64,000 nt of DNA from Streptomyces alboniger (GTDB taxonomy: Bacteria > Actinomycetota > Actinomycetes > Streptomycetales > Streptomycetaceae): the NCBI RefSeq assembly GCF_008704395.1, contig NZ_CP023695.1, forward strand, positions 4,898,001 through 4,962,000, written 5' to 3'. This document shows positions 1 to 9,464 of the stretch, piece after piece (positions within the stretch are counted from its first letter, which is position 1; each line of letters starts with the position of its first letter). Made by a program: the position numbers and the translations under genes. The notes beneath the pieces were generated by a model. It saw nothing but the letters and a program-made list of their open reading frames with translations. It had not been told where the DNA came from and ran no database searches.

Positions 1-17
1 GGGTTACTGTCAGTTTC

Positions 18-989
18 GTGTTCGCTGCAGAACGTCGCCAATTGATCCTCGAAATGGTGCGGGCCAACGGAGCGGTATCGCTCCGGGAGCTCGCCCGCGT
101 CGTCCAGACCTCCGAAGTGACCGTACGGCGGGACGTGCGCGCGCTGGAGGCAGAAGGACTCCTCGACCGCCGGCATGGCGGTGCGGTATTGCCGGGCGGA
201 TTCACGCGGGAGTCCGGCTTTCCGCAGAAATCACATCTCGCGACCGCCGAGAAGACGGCTATCGCCGATCTCGCGGCGGGACTCGTCGAAGAAGGCGAAG
301 CCATCGTCGTCGGGGCGGGTACGACCACGCAGGAGCTGGCCCGACGGCTCGCGCGGGTCCCCGGCCTGACCGTCGTCACCAACTCCCTGCTGGTGGCACA
401 GGCGCTGGCCCATGCCAACAGGGTCGAAGTCGTCATGACCGGCGGCACCCTGCGCGGCTCCAACTACGCCCTCGTGGGCAGCGGGGCCGAGCAGTCCCTG
501 CAAGGGCTCCGGGTGTCGCGCGCGTTCCTGTCGGGCAGTGGTCTGACCGCCGAGCGCGGCCTCTCCACGTCCAACATGCTCTCCGCGAGCGTGGACCGCG
601 CGCTGGTGCAGGCGGCGGCCGAGGTCGTGGTCCTCGCCGACCACACCAAGCTCGGCACCGACACGATGTTCCAGACCGTGCCGACGGACGTCATCACCCG
701 CCTGGTCACGGACGAGCCCCCGGCGCACGACGACCGGGCGGCCACGGAACTCCAGGCCCTGGCGGACCAGGGCGTACAGATCGCGGTGACGGGCGGCTCC
801 GCGAACCCTAGCGCCGGGCCCGGCGTCGATTCCGTCCAGCCGGGGCGCCAGCCGCGCCGGGACGTGCCCCTGCCGGGCCAGCGTCGCAACCACGGGGCGG
901 GCCCGGGGCAGCAGCTGCGCAGCGCGCTGCTCGGGGAGCAGCCGCCGGGGGAGCGGGCCGCCCGCGTCGCGGATCTGCGCCGCCGCTGA
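18..989 (+). CDS. DeoR/GlpR-family transcriptional regulator
   Basis: Probable sugar-responsive DNA-binding repressor. The N-terminal 55 residues form the DeoR winged helix-turn-helix (LRELARVVQTSEVTVRRD, then a wing with RRHGGA). Residues of about 75-235 form the DeoRC sugar-phosphate sensor fold, with VGAGTTTQELA and VMTGGTLR. The last 65 residues are Pro/Arg/Gln-rich and look disordered, which is longer than the usual 250-260 aa of the family. The GTG start is preceded by TACTGT at 5-10 and no Shine-Dalgarno is visible, so the mRNA may be leaderless. The effector cannot be told from sequence. Confidence 0.9.
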   Translation: MFAAERRQLILEMVRANGAVSLRELARVVQTSEVTVRRDVRALEAEGLLDRRHGGAVLPGGFTRESGFPQKSHLATAEKTAIADLAAGLVEEGEAIVVGAGTTTQELARRLARVPGLTVVTNSLLVAQALAHANRVEVVMTGGTLRGSNYALVGSGAEQSLQGLRVSRAFLSGSGLTAERGLSTSNMLSASVDRALVQAAAEVVVLADHTKLGTDTMFQTVPTDVITRLVTDEPPAHDDRAATELQALADQGVQIAVTGGSANPSAGPGVDSVQPGRQPRRDVPLPGQRRNHGAGPGQQLRSALLGEQPPGERAARVADLRRR

Positions 990-1025
990 CCGCGGGGCGG
1001 GGCCGGCGTATGGGGGGCAGGGGGC

Positions 1026-1643
1026 TTACGCCGCCGTGCACCCGTCGGCCTTCAGGCCCCGCAGGGTCAGCATCAGCAGGCGGTCGGCCAACTCCGGGTC
1101 GTCCGGCGTCTCTTCGGCCGCCAGCGAGATCGCGTTGGTCAGCTGGAGCAGGTCGGAGATGGAGACGTCGGGCCGCACGGCCCCCGCCTCCTGCGCGCGG
1201 GCGAGCAGGGCAGCGCCCGCCTCGCCCATGGGCTTGCTGCACCGCGCCAGCGCCGAACTGTCGTCGTGCGACGCGGACATGAGCGCGCTCGACAGGCCGC
1301 GGTACTCACCCGCATGAGTGACGATGGCCCGCAGCCACGTCACCAGCGCGGCACAGGGCTGCGGGTCGTCGAGCAGGGCGTGCGAGCGCGCGAGGAGATC
1401 GCTCACCGCGTCCTCCCAGACCGCGCTCATCAGCGCGTGCCGGTTGGGGAAGTGCCGGTAGAGCGTGCCGATGCCGACGCCCGCGCGGCGCGCCACGTCC
1501 TCCAGGGACGTGCCGGTGCCGTGCTCGGCGAAGGCGGCGCGGGCCTCCGCGAGCAGCCGGTCGTAATTGCGGCGCGCGTCGGCCCGCATGGCCCGCGTGG
1601 ACTGCCGCGCCGCGCTCGCCTGCTGGTCCATGCCGGTCGTCAT
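1026..1643 (-). CDS. TetR/AcrR-family transcriptional regulator
   Basis: One-component repressor of 205 aa. Residues of about 18-65 carry the TetR helix-turn-helix (LEDVARRAGVGIGTLYRHF); the rest is an alpha-helical ligand domain resembling the SCO1712-type C-terminal group. I chose the ATG beginning MTTGMDQQ because a GAAGGGTG-like Shine-Dalgarno precedes it; longer in-frame starts would add a low-complexity extension. It ends 36 bp from the end of the convergent DeoR gene. Its targets are unknown. Confidence 0.88.
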   Translation of the reverse strand: MTTGMDQQASAARQSTRAMRADARRNYDRLLAEARAAFAEHGTGTSLEDVARRAGVGIGTLYRHFPNRHALMSAVWEDAVSDLLARSHALLDDPQPCAALVTWLRAIVTHAGEYRGLSSALMSASHDDSSALARCSKPMGEAGAALLARAQEAGAVRPDVSISDLLQLTNAISLAAEETPDDPELADRLLMLTLRGLKADGCTAA

Positions 1644-1711
1644 CCCGCACCCTTCGTGAACGTACGCGTCCTTCAAGGATGCCACTGCCCGGGCGCGGCG
1701 ATCGGTGGCGG

Positions 1712-1891
1712 TCAGGGCTCGCGGCCCCCGAAGAAGGCCTCCAGCTCCGCCCTCGCCCTGCGCTCGCGCGGGTGGGGTGGCAGGCAGCCGCCGCGCAGGT
1801 TCCGGGCCAGCCACAGCACCAGGGGGTACGTGACACAGGTGCCGACGAGCAGTCCGCTCAGCACACCGATGGCCAGCTCTCCCATGATCAT
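1712..1891 (-). CDS. Small single-pass membrane protein (59 aa)
   Basis: Starts MIMGELAIGVLSG, has one hydrophobic segment (about residues 4-26) and then a basic, charged tail ending in FFGGREP. The ATG overlaps the stop of the upstream membrane-protein gene (TGATG), so the two are probably translationally coupled. An internal ATG two codons in is an alternative start. No function is recognised. Confidence 0.6.
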   Translation of the reverse strand: MIMGELAIGVLSGLLVGTCVTYPLVLWLARNLRGGCLPPHPRERRARAELEAFFGGREP

Positions 1892-2775
1892 CAACTCACC
1901 TTCGCGCGGAGCGTCTTGCTGCCGCTCCCGCACGCGCTCCTCGGCGGCGCGCGGAAGCCGTCGTGGGCCGCGGTGATCATCGTGGTGCCGTCGTCCGGGG
2001 TCACGGCGCCGTAGCCGAGCAGCCGCCAGCGCGGGTCGACGGCGTCGCTTTCGTGGTACGGCACGGGGCCGGTGGCCGACGGCACCAGGAGCGGGGCCGG
2101 CTCCCGGGCGCAGCCGTGACAGACGGCGACCTCGCCGGCCGCCGCGCCGGGGAGTGCCACGCGCGCGTGGCCGCGGTCGTGCAGCGGGTTGAAGTAGCAG
2201 GGTGGGTCGGGCAGCAGCGGCCGCTCGGTCACCAGCGCCTGCACGGCCCGCATCCCGATGCGGCTGAACTCGACGGCCGCGACCAGCTCTCCGAGGGCGT
2301 ACGCGGCGTCGTACGCGGGGTCGGGGCTTCCCGGCCCGCCGTCGCCCGCGGGGTGGAGGGTGGAGTTGCTCGCCTGGATCGACGCCGTGGTGGCGTACGA
2401 GGCGAGCTCCTCGCGGAGTCCGGGCGCCAGCGTGCAGCTGTGGCGCAGCGAGCAGCCGAGCGCGGAGGCGTCGCTCAGGAGGCGCGCGCGCTGTTCGGCG
2501 TACGGTCGCAGGACTTCGGGGTCGCCGTGCGGGTCCGGCAGCGGGGCGCGCCAGTCGGGCGGGGGCAGCGGCAGGGTGAAGACGCGGGGGCGGCGCGGGC
2601 CCGGCGGCAGCCTTGTGAAGCGGCGCAACAGTGCCAGGGACAGGCCTGCGACCAGCCCCAGGACGAGTCCCGCCTCGTAACGCTCCCCGGCGCCCGCGCT
2701 CGCCACGAGCCATCCGCCGCCGGTGACGCCGCCCACGGCGGCCACCAGTGCCAGTAAGTCCCCTGTGCGTGTCAC
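1891..2775 (-). CDS. Conserved membrane protein of unknown function
   Basis: 294 aa with two hydrophobic segments near the N-terminus (about residues 5-28 and 35-52), followed by a long soluble region with several Cys residues, including CSLRHSC and a CHGC pair. It starts at GTG behind a G-rich Shine-Dalgarno. A 59-aa membrane protein is coupled directly downstream. The topology suggests a membrane-anchored extracytoplasmic or cytoplasmic domain; I recognise no family. Confidence 0.7.
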   Translation of the reverse strand: MTRTGDLLALVAAVGGVTGGGWLVASAGAGERYEAGLVLGLVAGLSLALLRRFTRLPPGPRRPRVFTLPLPPPDWRAPLPDPHGDPEVLRPYAEQRARLLSDASALGCSLRHSCTLAPGLREELASYATTASIQASNSTLHPAGDGGPGSPDPAYDAAYALGELVAAVEFSRIGMRAVQALVTERPLLPDPPCYFNPLHDRGHARVALPGAAAGEVAVCHGCAREPAPLLVPSATGPVPYHESDAVDPRWRLLGYGAVTPDDGTTMITAAHDGFRAPPRSACGSGSKTLRAKVS

Positions 2776-2904
2776 TGAAGCCCCCCGTGGTCTTCGGCTC
2801 TACGGCTATGTGGGGAGGACGCGGGGCGGGGGCGCGGTGGTTGCGGGGTGCTGGTGGTGGCGTCCCGCGTCTTGGCTCGGTCGGTCACCGGCTCCGCCGA
2901 GTTA

Positions 2905-2930
2905 GTCCTCAAACGCCGGACGGGCTTGAT
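2905..2930. repeat. Streptomyces interspersed intergenic repeat
   Basis: The stretch CCTCAAACGCCGGACGGGCT in this 325-bp gene-free gap matches a short sequence I recall occurring many times between genes in Streptomyces genomes. The rest of the gap, about 2776-3026, is GC-rich with no ORF I can support. Confidence 0.55.
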
Positions 2931-3026
2931 ATACCCGCCCGGGCGGGCTCGGTATGCCTGGGGGGCGGCTTGAGATGCCCCCGGGGCGGGGCGCAGGCCG
3001 GGTACGCCCGCGAAACCGCGCCGGAC

Positions 3027-3073
3027 ACGCCCGCGGGGCCGGGCTGGATCGACCAGCCCGGCCCCGCGGGTGT
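3027..3073 (-). terminator. Strong terminator hairpin downstream of accA2
   Basis: Perfect 18-bp stem (left arm 3030-3047, right arm 3053-3070) with a 5-nt ATCGA loop, extendable by three pairs. It starts 28 bp past the accA2 stop. No U-tract, as usual in Streptomyces. Confidence 0.85.
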
Positions 3074-3100
3074 TCCGTTCCTCGGTGTTCGAGGACCGGG

Positions 3101-4876
3101 TCAGTCCTTGATCTCGCAGATCACCGCGCCGGAGGTCAGGCTCGCGCCCACCTCCGCGGTGAGGCCCTTGATCGTGCCCGAGCGGTGGGCGTTCAGGGGC
3201 TGTTCCATCTTCATGGCCTCCAGGACGACGATCAGGTCGCCCTCGTTGACCTCCTGGCCCTCCTCGACCGCGATCTTGACGATCGTGCCCTGCATGGGCG
3301 AGGCGAGGGTGTCGCCGGAGGCGGCGGGGCCGGACTTCTTGGCCGCGCGGCGCTTGGGGCGGGCGCCGCCCGCCGCGGCGGTGCGCGCGATCGTCATGCC
3401 GAGGGAGGACGGCAGGGAGACCTCCAGGCGCTTGCCGCCGACCTCGACGACGACCGTCTCGCGGCCCGGCTCCTCGTCCGTCTCGGTGTCGGTGGCGGGT
3501 GCGGTGAAGGCCGGGATGTCGTTGACGAACTCGGTCTCGATCCAGCGGGTGTGGACGGTGAAGGGGTCGCTGGAGCCGGTCAGTTCGGGTGCGAACGCCG
3601 GGTCCTTGACGACGGCACGGTGGAAGGGGATGGCGGTGGCCATGCCCTCCACATTGAACTCCGCCAGTGCACGCGCGGCACGCTGCAACGCCTGCTCGCG
3701 GGTGGCGCCGGTGACGATCAGCTTGGCCAGCAGCGAGTCCCAGGCCGGGCCGATGACCGAGCCGGACTCCACGCCCGCGTCCAGGCGCACACCGGGACCC
3801 GAGGGCGCCTCGAACTTGGTGACCGTGCCGGGCGCGGGCAGGAAGTTGCGGCCCGGGTCCTCGCCGTTGATACGGAACTCGAAGGAGTGCCCGCGCAGTT
3901 CGGGGTCGCCGTAGCCCAGTTCCTCGCCGTCGGCGATGCGGAACATCTCACGGACCAGGTCGATGCCGGCGACCTCCTCGGTGACCGGGTGTTCGACCTG
4001 GAGGCGGGTGTTGACCTCCAGGAAGGAGATCGTGCCGTCCACACCGACGAGGAACTCCACGGTGCCCGCGCCGACGTAGCCGGCCTCCTTGAGGATCGCC
4101 TTGGACGAGGCGTACAACTCCGCGACCTGCGCCTCGGAGAGAAAGGGTGCCGGGGCCTCCTCCACCAGCTTCTGGTGGCGGCGCTGGAGCGAGCAGTCCC
4201 GGGTGGAGACCACGACCACGTTGCCGTGCTGGTCGGCCAGGCACTGGGTCTCCACGTGCCGGGGCTTGTCGAGGTAGCGCTCCACGAAGCACTCACCGCG
4301 GCCGAAGGCGGCCACCGCCTCGCGCACCGCCGAGTCGTACAGCTCGGGGACCTCTTCCAGGGTGCGGGCGACCTTCAGGCCGCGCCCGCCACCACCGAAG
4401 GCGGCCTTGATGGCGATGGGCAGGCCGTGCTCCTTCGCGAAGGCCACGACCTCCTCCGCACCCGAGACCGGGTCGGGCGTGCCCGCGACCAGCGGGGCAC
4501 CGGCACGCTGGGCGATGTGCCGGGCGGCGACCTTGTCCCCCAGGTCGCGGATGGCCTGCGGCGGCGGGCCGATCCAGATCAGGCCCGCGTCGATGACGGC
4601 CTGCGCGAAGTCGGCGTTCTCCGAAAGGAAGCCGTAACCGGGGTGGATCGCGTCCGCCCCCGAGTCCCTGGCCGCCGCCAGCACCTTGGAGATGTCCAGG
4701 TAGCTGGTGGCCGGAGTGTCACCGCCCAGCGCGAACGCCTCATCGGCCGCCCGCACATGCAGAGCGTCCCGGTCGGGATCTGCGTAGACGGCAACACTCG
4801 CGATCCCCGCATCCCGGCATGCCCGGGCAACACGGACAGCGATTTCGCCACGGTTGGCGATGAGCACCTTGCGCAC
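3101..4876 (-). CDS. accA2: Acyl-CoA (acetyl/propionyl) carboxylase alpha subunit: biotin carboxylase plus BCCP
   Basis: Carboxylates its own biotin with ATP and bicarbonate and hands the carboxyl group to the beta subunit, making malonyl- or methylmalonyl-CoA. Residues 1-450 are biotin carboxylase with the ATP-grasp glycine loop ([10 protein letters not shown]) and the signature [16 protein letters not shown]. Residues of about 515-591 are a biotinyl domain with EAMKM, where Lys556 carries biotin. The GTG start ([11 protein letters not shown]) was chosen over longer frames because it gives the classical N-terminus and the family length of about 590 aa. It partners the pccB/pccE subunits 2 kb downstream and the BirA ligase. 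Duplicate near-identical genes (accA1/accA2) occur in Streptomyces, so the symbol is by closest recall. Confidence 0.95.
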   Translation of the reverse strand: MRKVLIANRGEIAVRVARACRDAGIASVAVYADPDRDALHVRAADEAFALGGDTPATSYLDISKVLAAARDSGADAIHPGYGFLSENADFAQAVIDAGLIWIGPPPQAIRDLGDKVAARHIAQRAGAPLVAGTPDPVSGAEEVVAFAKEHGLPIAIKAAFGGGGRGLKVARTLEEVPELYDSAVREAVAAFGRGECFVERYLDKPRHVETQCLADQHGNVVVVSTRDCSLQRRHQKLVEEAPAPFLSEAQVAELYASSKAILKEAGYVGAGTVEFLVGVDGTISFLEVNTRLQVEHPVTEEVAGIDLVREMFRIADGEELGYGDPELRGHSFEFRINGEDPGRNFLPAPGTVTKFEAPSGPGVRLDAGVESGSVIGPAWDSLLAKLIVTGATREQALQRAARALAEFNVEGMATAIPFHRAVVKDPAFAPELTGSSDPFTVHTRWIETEFVNDIPAFTAPATDTETDEEPGRETVVVEVGGKRLEVSLPSSLGMTIARTAAAGGARPKRRAAKKSGPAASGDTLASPMQGTIVKIAVEEGQEVNEGDLIVVLEAMKMEQPLNAHRSGTIKGLTAEVGASLTSGAVICEIKD

Positions 4877-5147
4877 GATGGCTCCCTCCTTGAAACAAGC
4901 CGAGTTTAGGGACTGCCGACACGGCCTTACGACCCGTCCCCAAGGGTGAGCTTGCCCACACGGAGTGTGATGCGAGGTCCCCTCGTCCCGCGAAAACCCT
5001 TGTCGCACCGGAGTACGCAGGGGTCCTGCCCGGCAGCCTAGCCCTCCGGTGTGGCCAAGGTCTCTGTGAGGCCGCGCTGCGGGACGCCCGCATTCTTTGT
5101 GGAGTCCCTACGAATGGCCCAATGATTCTTTGCCCGCCGCACAGCCC

Positions 5148-5176
5148 TTGTCCCGGCGTTTACCGGTGAGTAGCGT
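5148..5176 (+). promoter_or_regulatory. Predicted sigma70-type promoter for the 5232 gene
   Basis: TTGTCC (5148-5153), a 17-bp spacer, TAGCGT (5171-5176). It lies in the 355-bp divergent region between accA2 and the membrane-protein gene. That region also holds two direct ATTCTTTG copies (5092-5099 and 5125-5132) that could bind a regulator of either gene. Confidence 0.5.
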
Positions 5177-5231
5177 GCGCGACAGCTCGACGTACCAGCG
5201 GTAACAGAGGGAAGAAAGAGGGTGGGGTGCC

Positions 5232-5648
5232 GTGGCGCGCAGACCGGTGGCCTGGGCGGGCGCGATCGTTCTCCTCGCGGAGGCGGTCGGCATCGCGCTC
5301 CTCAACTGGTTCCTCGGCCTCGTCGTCGACAGGCAGGAGATGTCGCTGGCGGGCCTCGATCCGCATGCGATGACCGTCTCGACGTGGATCGCCGGCCTTG
5401 TCTTCGGCGGCTACCTCGCGCTGTGCGGCGTCATGCTGGCCCTCGTCGGCGCCCGCGACCGCGCCCCCGGCCGCTTCGGGCGCCTCCTGCTGATCAGCTG
5501 CGCCGTCGTACACGGGGTGCTCGGCGCCTTCTGCGTCGGCCTGGTGGGCTGGCCCGCGTTCGCGTTCATGATGGTCGTACTCGGCCTGATCGTGCTGCCG
5601 CTGGTGGCCTACGACAGGGCGGGCCGGGCTACGCCCACAACTGCGTGA
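5232..5648 (+). CDS. Four-TM conserved membrane protein
   Basis: 138 aa with four hydrophobic segments (about residues 6-26, 47-70, 82-104, 108-126) separated by short charged loops; no enzymatic motif. The GTG start follows GAGG. It sits divergently beside accA2, and its last 20 bp overlap the end of the convergent maf gene. I recall homologues at this position in other Streptomyces, but no function. Confidence 0.75.
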   Translation: MARRPVAWAGAIVLLAEAVGIALLNWFLGLVVDRQEMSLAGLDPHAMTVSTWIAGLVFGGYLALCGVMLALVGARDRAPGRFGRLLLISCAVVHGVLGAFCVGLVGWPAFAFMMVVLGLIVLPLVAYDRAGRATPTTA

Positions 5649-6234
5649 TGCCCACGTCCAGTTGACCGAGCAGGCGGCGCAGCAGCGGCAGGGAGAGGCC
5701 GATCACGTTGCCGTGGTCGCCCTCGATGCCGTCGATGAAGGGCGCCGAGCGGCCGTCCAGCGTGAACGCCCCCGCCACGTGCAGCGGTTCGCCGCTCGCG
5801 ACGTACGCGGCGATCTCCTCGTCGGAGGGCTCGCCGAAGCGGACCACGGTCGACGCCGTCGCCGACGCGTACTGCCCGGTGGCCGTGTCGTAGACGCAGT
5901 GGCCCGTCTGAAGGACGCCCGCGCGCCCGCGCATGGACTTCCAGCGGGCGGTCGCCTCCTCCGCGTCGGCGGGCTTGCCGAGCGCCTGCCCGTCCAGCTC
6001 CAGGACCGAGTCGCAGCCGATGACCAGGGCCCCCTTGGCCTCCGGCCGCGCGGCGACCACGGAGGCCTTGGCCTCGGCCAGGGCGAGGGCCAGCTCGGCG
6101 GGGGTCGGCGCGGAGACCTTGTCCTCGTCGACGCCGCTGACGATCACCTCGGGCACCAGACCCGCCTGCCGGAGCAGACCGAGGCGGGCGGGGGACTGCG
6201 AGGCGAGCACGAGACGGCGTGGCTGATCACTCAT
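5629..6234 (-). CDS. maf: Maf-family nucleoside triphosphate pyrophosphatase
   Basis: House-cleaning enzyme that hydrolyses non-canonical nucleoside triphosphates to monophosphates. 201 aa, typical length. It shows the N-terminal Maf motif ([18 protein letters not shown]), the central [10 protein letters not shown] and the C-terminal [10 protein letters not shown] loop. It lies between the acyl-CoA carboxylase subunit genes in the order seen in other Streptomyces. Confidence 0.92.
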   Translation of the reverse strand: MSDQPRRLVLASQSPARLGLLRQAGLVPEVIVSGVDEDKVSAPTPAELALALAEAKASVVAARPEAKGALVIGCDSVLELDGQALGKPADAEEATARWKSMRGRAGVLQTGHCVYDTATGQYASATASTVVRFGEPSDEEIAAYVASGEPLHVAGAFTLDGRSAPFIDGIEGDHGNVIGLSLPLLRRLLGQLDVGITQLWA

Positions 6235-6268
6235 GCGGTCAGCGTAGGCGCTCGCACCCTCGGGACGC

Positions 6269-6397
6269 TCAGTGGATGCCGAGGACGAACATCGCGATCA
6301 CCATGGCCAGGGCGAGGACCAGGCCCGCACGGCGCATCTTGGCCTGCATGTCGCGCATGTCCTTGGGCGGGTTGTTCTCGGGGTCCGACCACAGCAT
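6269..6397 (-). CDS. mmpB: 42-aa morphogenic membrane protein MmpB-like
   Basis: Tiny ORF beginning [17 protein letters not shown] and ending in a single hydrophobic helix ([17 protein letters not shown]). The acidic, Pro-rich head followed by a basic KMRR and one TM predicts a C-tail membrane anchor. I recall a Streptomyces protein annotated MmpB with this form at this locus; the name rests on that recall. It sits between maf and pccE on the same strand. Confidence 0.65.
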   Translation of the reverse strand: MLWSDPENNPPKDMRDMQAKMRRAGLVLALAMVIAMFVLGIH

Positions 6398-6469
6398 GAC
6401 TCCGATACTGCGGCGGGGCGGGCCGGGGCGCCTGAGTACGCGTACTCAAGTTCCCCGGCCCGATCCGCC

Positions 6470-6676
6470 TCAGCCGGGCCAGTACGTGCGGCCCCACGCC
6501 GTGGGGCCCGGCGCGGGCAGCCGGTCGCGGGCCACGCGCGCGGGGTCGGCCCATGCGTCGGGCGGCGTGGGCGCGCCGGACGGCTGGTTCGCCACCGCCG
6601 CGGCGCGCGCCTGGACCACCGCGAGTGCGGCGGCCAGCTCCTCCGGGGTCGGGTTGCCCCGTACGACCTTGATCAC
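6470..6676 (-). CDS. pccE: Acyl-CoA carboxylase epsilon subunit
   Basis: 68-aa accessory subunit that stabilises the alpha-beta carboxylase in actinobacteria. It shows the family pattern: IKVVRGNPTPEELAAALAVV, an Ala/Pro-rich linker, and an aromatic C-terminus (WGRTYWPG). It starts at GTG with a GAGGAG Shine-Dalgarno, 10 bp after pccB, so the two are one operon. Confidence 0.9.
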   Translation of the reverse strand: MIKVVRGNPTPEELAAALAVVQARAAAVANQPSGAPTPPDAWADPARVARDRLPAPGPTAWGRTYWPG

Positions 6677-6686
6677 TAGGGCTCCT

Positions 6687-8270
6687 CTACAGGGGGATGT
6701 TGCCGTGCTTCTTCGGAGGCAGGGACTCCCGCTTCGTACGCAGCTGCCGCAGGCCCCGCACGAGGTGCGAACGGGTCTCCGACGGCATGATCACGGCGTC
6801 GACGTAACCGCGCTCGGCCGCGGCGTACGGGTTGAGCAGGGCGTCCTCGTACTCCTGGATCAGCCGGGCCCGGGTCTCCTCCTGGGCCGCCTCGTCACCC
6901 GCCGCGGCGATGGTGCGGCGGTGCAGGACGTTCACCGCGCCCTGCGCGCCCATCACCGCGATCTGCGCGGTCGGCCAGGCGAGGTTCAGGTCGGCGCCCA
7001 GGTGCTTGGAGCCCATGACGTCGTAGGCGCCGCCGAAGGCCTTGCGCGTGATGATCGTGATGAGCGGGACGGTGGCCTCGGCGTAGGCGTAGATGAGCTT
7101 CGCGCCGCGGCGGATGATGCCCGTGTGCTCCTGCTCGACGCCCGGCAGGAAGCCCGGCACGTCCACGAAGGTCAGGACCGGCACGTTGAAGGCGTCGCAG
7201 GTGCGCACGAAGCGGGCGGCCTTCTCGGAGGCGTCGATGTCCAGACAGCCGGCGAACTGCATCGGCTGGTTGGCGACGATGCCCACCGGGTGCCCCTCGA
7301 CGCGGCCGAAGCCGGTGAGGATGTTCGGCGCGAACAGCGGCTGCGTCTCGAAGAACTCGCTGTCGTCCAGGACGTGTTCGATCACGGTGTGCATGTCGTA
7401 CGGCTGGTTCGCGCTGTCCGGGATCAGCGTGTCCAGCGCACGGTCCTCGTCCGTGGGCGCGAGGTCCGCCTCCTCGGGGAAGGCGGGCGGCTCGCTGAGG
7501 TTGTTCGAAGGCAGGTACGACAGCAGGGACTTGACGTACTCGATGGCGTCCTTCTCGTCGCCCGCCATGTGGTGCGCCACGCCCGACGTCGAGTTGTGGG
7601 TGCGGGCGCCGCCCAGCTCCTCGAAGCCGACGTCCTCGCCGGTGACCGTCTTGATGACGTCGGGCCCGGTGATGAACATGTGCGAGGTCTGGTCGACCAT
7701 CACCGTGAAGTCGGTGATGGCGGGGGAGTAGACCGCGCCGCCCGCGCACGGCCCGACGACCAGGGAGATCTGCGGGATCACACCGGAGGCATGGGTGTTG
7801 CGGCGGAAGATCTCGCCGTACATGCCGAGGGCCATGACGCCCTCCTGGATGCGGGCGCCGCCGGAGTCGTTGATGCCGATGACCGGGCAGCCGGTCTTCA
7901 GCGCGAAGTCCATGACCTTGACGATCTTCTGCCCGAAGACCTCGCCGAGCGCGCCGCCGAAGACGGTGAAGTCCTGCGAGAACACGGCTACGGGGCGGCC
8001 GTCGACGGTGCCGTAACCGGTCACCACGCCGTCGCCGTACGGCCGGTTCTTCTCCAGGCCGAACTGCGTCGAGCGGTGCTGCGCGAACTCGTCGAACTCG
8101 ACGAAGGAGCCCTCGTCGAGCAGCAGCTCGATCCGCTCGCGTGCCGTCAACTTGCCCTTGGCGTGCTGCTTCTCGACCGCGCGGGCCGATCCCGCGTGCG
8201 TCGCCTCCTCGATGCGGCGCTGGAGGTCCGCGAGCTTTCCGGCGGTCGTGTGGATGTCGATCTCGGACAT
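6687..8270 (-). CDS. pccB: Propionyl-CoA carboxylase beta (carboxyltransferase) subunit
   Basis: Transfers carboxyl from biotin on the alpha subunit to propionyl- or acetyl-CoA, supplying (methyl)malonyl-CoA for fatty acids and polyketides. 527 aa, family length. Both crotonase-fold halves are present: GGSGGARI-type glycines ([14 protein letters not shown]) in the N-half, and [17 protein letters not shown] plus [13 protein letters not shown] in the C-half. The residue after DVPGFLPG that governs acyl-CoA size was not assigned. Divergent from birA across 124 bp. Confidence 0.95.
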   Translation of the reverse strand: MSEIDIHTTAGKLADLQRRIEEATHAGSARAVEKQHAKGKLTARERIELLLDEGSFVEFDEFAQHRSTQFGLEKNRPYGDGVVTGYGTVDGRPVAVFSQDFTVFGGALGEVFGQKIVKVMDFALKTGCPVIGINDSGGARIQEGVMALGMYGEIFRRNTHASGVIPQISLVVGPCAGGAVYSPAITDFTVMVDQTSHMFITGPDVIKTVTGEDVGFEELGGARTHNSTSGVAHHMAGDEKDAIEYVKSLLSYLPSNNLSEPPAFPEEADLAPTDEDRALDTLIPDSANQPYDMHTVIEHVLDDSEFFETQPLFAPNILTGFGRVEGHPVGIVANQPMQFAGCLDIDASEKAARFVRTCDAFNVPVLTFVDVPGFLPGVEQEHTGIIRRGAKLIYAYAEATVPLITIITRKAFGGAYDVMGSKHLGADLNLAWPTAQIAVMGAQGAVNVLHRRTIAAAGDEAAQEETRARLIQEYEDALLNPYAAAERGYVDAVIMPSETRSHLVRGLRQLRTKRESLPPKKHGNIPL

Positions 8271-8394
8271 AGGGATGCGGCTCCCTGCCTGCTCAAAGGT
8301 GCGTATGGCGGCTTACGGCTGGCTACTGACCCGTAGCGTATCGGCGCGGATACGGTTCGGCAGTGCGGCGTTTACCACACCTAGGGTGGCTTGC

Positions 8395-9255
8395 ATGACG
8401 CCGTCAGATGCTGAAGACAATCGCTGGTCCGACCTCGGACGACCGCCCCTGAACGCCGCCTCCCTGCGGCGGACCCTGCTGCGGGAGGGCGGGCTGTGGA
8501 CCTCCCTGGACGTGGTGCCCGCCACCGGGTCCACCAACACCGACCTCGCGGCGCGGGCCGACGAACTGGCCGAGGGGGCGGTGCTGGTCGCCGAGGAGCA
8601 GAGCGCGGGGCGCGGGCGCCTGGACCGGCAGTGGTCGGCGCCGGCCCGCTCCGGGCTCTTCTTCTCCGTCCTGCTCAAGCCCGCCGAGGTGCCGGTCGAG
8701 CGGTGGGGGTGGCTGCCGCTGCTCACCGGCGTCGCCGTCGCGACGGGGCTCTCCCGGGTGGCCGGTGTGGACACCGCACTCAAGTGGCCCAATGACCTCC
8801 TGGTGACTGTCGGTGAGGAGGAGCGCAAGGCCGGGGGGATCCTCGCCGAGCGGGCCGGCGCGTCCGGCGCGGGTGTCGTCATCGGCATCGGCCTCAACGT
8901 GACGCTGCGTGAGGATGAGCTGCCCGTGCCCACGGCCGGTTCCCTCGCGCTCGCCGGGGCGGGCACGACGGACCGGGACCCCTTGCTGCGGGCCGTGCTG
9001 CGGTCCCTTGAGCAGTGGTACGGGGTGTGGCGGAAGGCGGACGGCGACCCGGCCGCCTCCCGGCTCCAGGAGGCGTACGCGGCGGGATGCGCGACGCTGG
9101 GCCGACGGGTGCGCGCCGAGCTGCCGGGCAACCGGGCGATCGTGGGCGAGGCGGTAGCGGTGGACGGCGACGGCCGCCTGGTCCTCGCCACGGAGCAGGG
9201 GGTGCAGGAGCCGGTGGGAGCGGGCGACATCGTCCACCTGAGGCCGGCCCCGTAG
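8395..9255 (+). CDS. birA: Biotin--[acetyl-CoA-carboxylase] ligase
   Basis: Makes biotinyl-5'-AMP and attaches biotin to the BCCP lysine of AccA2. 286 aa. It has STNTD, the adenylate-binding GRGR (residues 72-75), KWPNDLL and GIGLNV; the C-terminal SH3-like cap is present. No N-terminal helix-turn-helix, so it is a class I ligase without repressor function. The ATG lies 7 nt after TAGGGT (8382-8387) with no Shine-Dalgarno, consistent with a leaderless mRNA. Divergent from pccB. Confidence 0.94.
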   Translation: MTPSDAEDNRWSDLGRPPLNAASLRRTLLREGGLWTSLDVVPATGSTNTDLAARADELAEGAVLVAEEQSAGRGRLDRQWSAPARSGLFFSVLLKPAEVPVERWGWLPLLTGVAVATGLSRVAGVDTALKWPNDLLVTVGEEERKAGGILAERAGASGAGVVIGIGLNVTLREDELPVPTAGSLALAGAGTTDRDPLLRAVLRSLEQWYGVWRKADGDPAASRLQEAYAAGCATLGRRVRAELPGNRAIVGEAVAVDGDGRLVLATEQGVQEPVGAGDIVHLRPAP

Positions 9256-9279
9256 GAAAGGCGGCAGGCCGGGCCGCCG

Positions 9280-9345
9280 GGCCCCGTAAGGGGCGCGGGG
9301 AACGGCGCGAGCAACCCGAACGCACCCGCACACAAACCAGGACGC
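9280..9345. repeat. Streptomyces interspersed GC-rich repeat
   Basis: GGCCCCGTAAGGGGCGCGGG followed by GAACGGCGCGAGCAACC matches a short element I recall being scattered through Streptomyces intergenic regions. The first part can pair as a small hairpin (CCCC-GTAA-GGGG), and it lies 25 bp after birA, so it may also terminate that gene. Confidence 0.5.
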
Positions 9346-9464
9346 CCCGCGGGGAACCGCCCCCGCCCCCGGCTCCCGGGGAGTCGGGAGTGAGCTGCGG
9401 CACACCTGCCGTAAAGTTGGCGCCGGTCGATACCTGACCGCGGCAGATCGGAAGGGCAGCAGGC

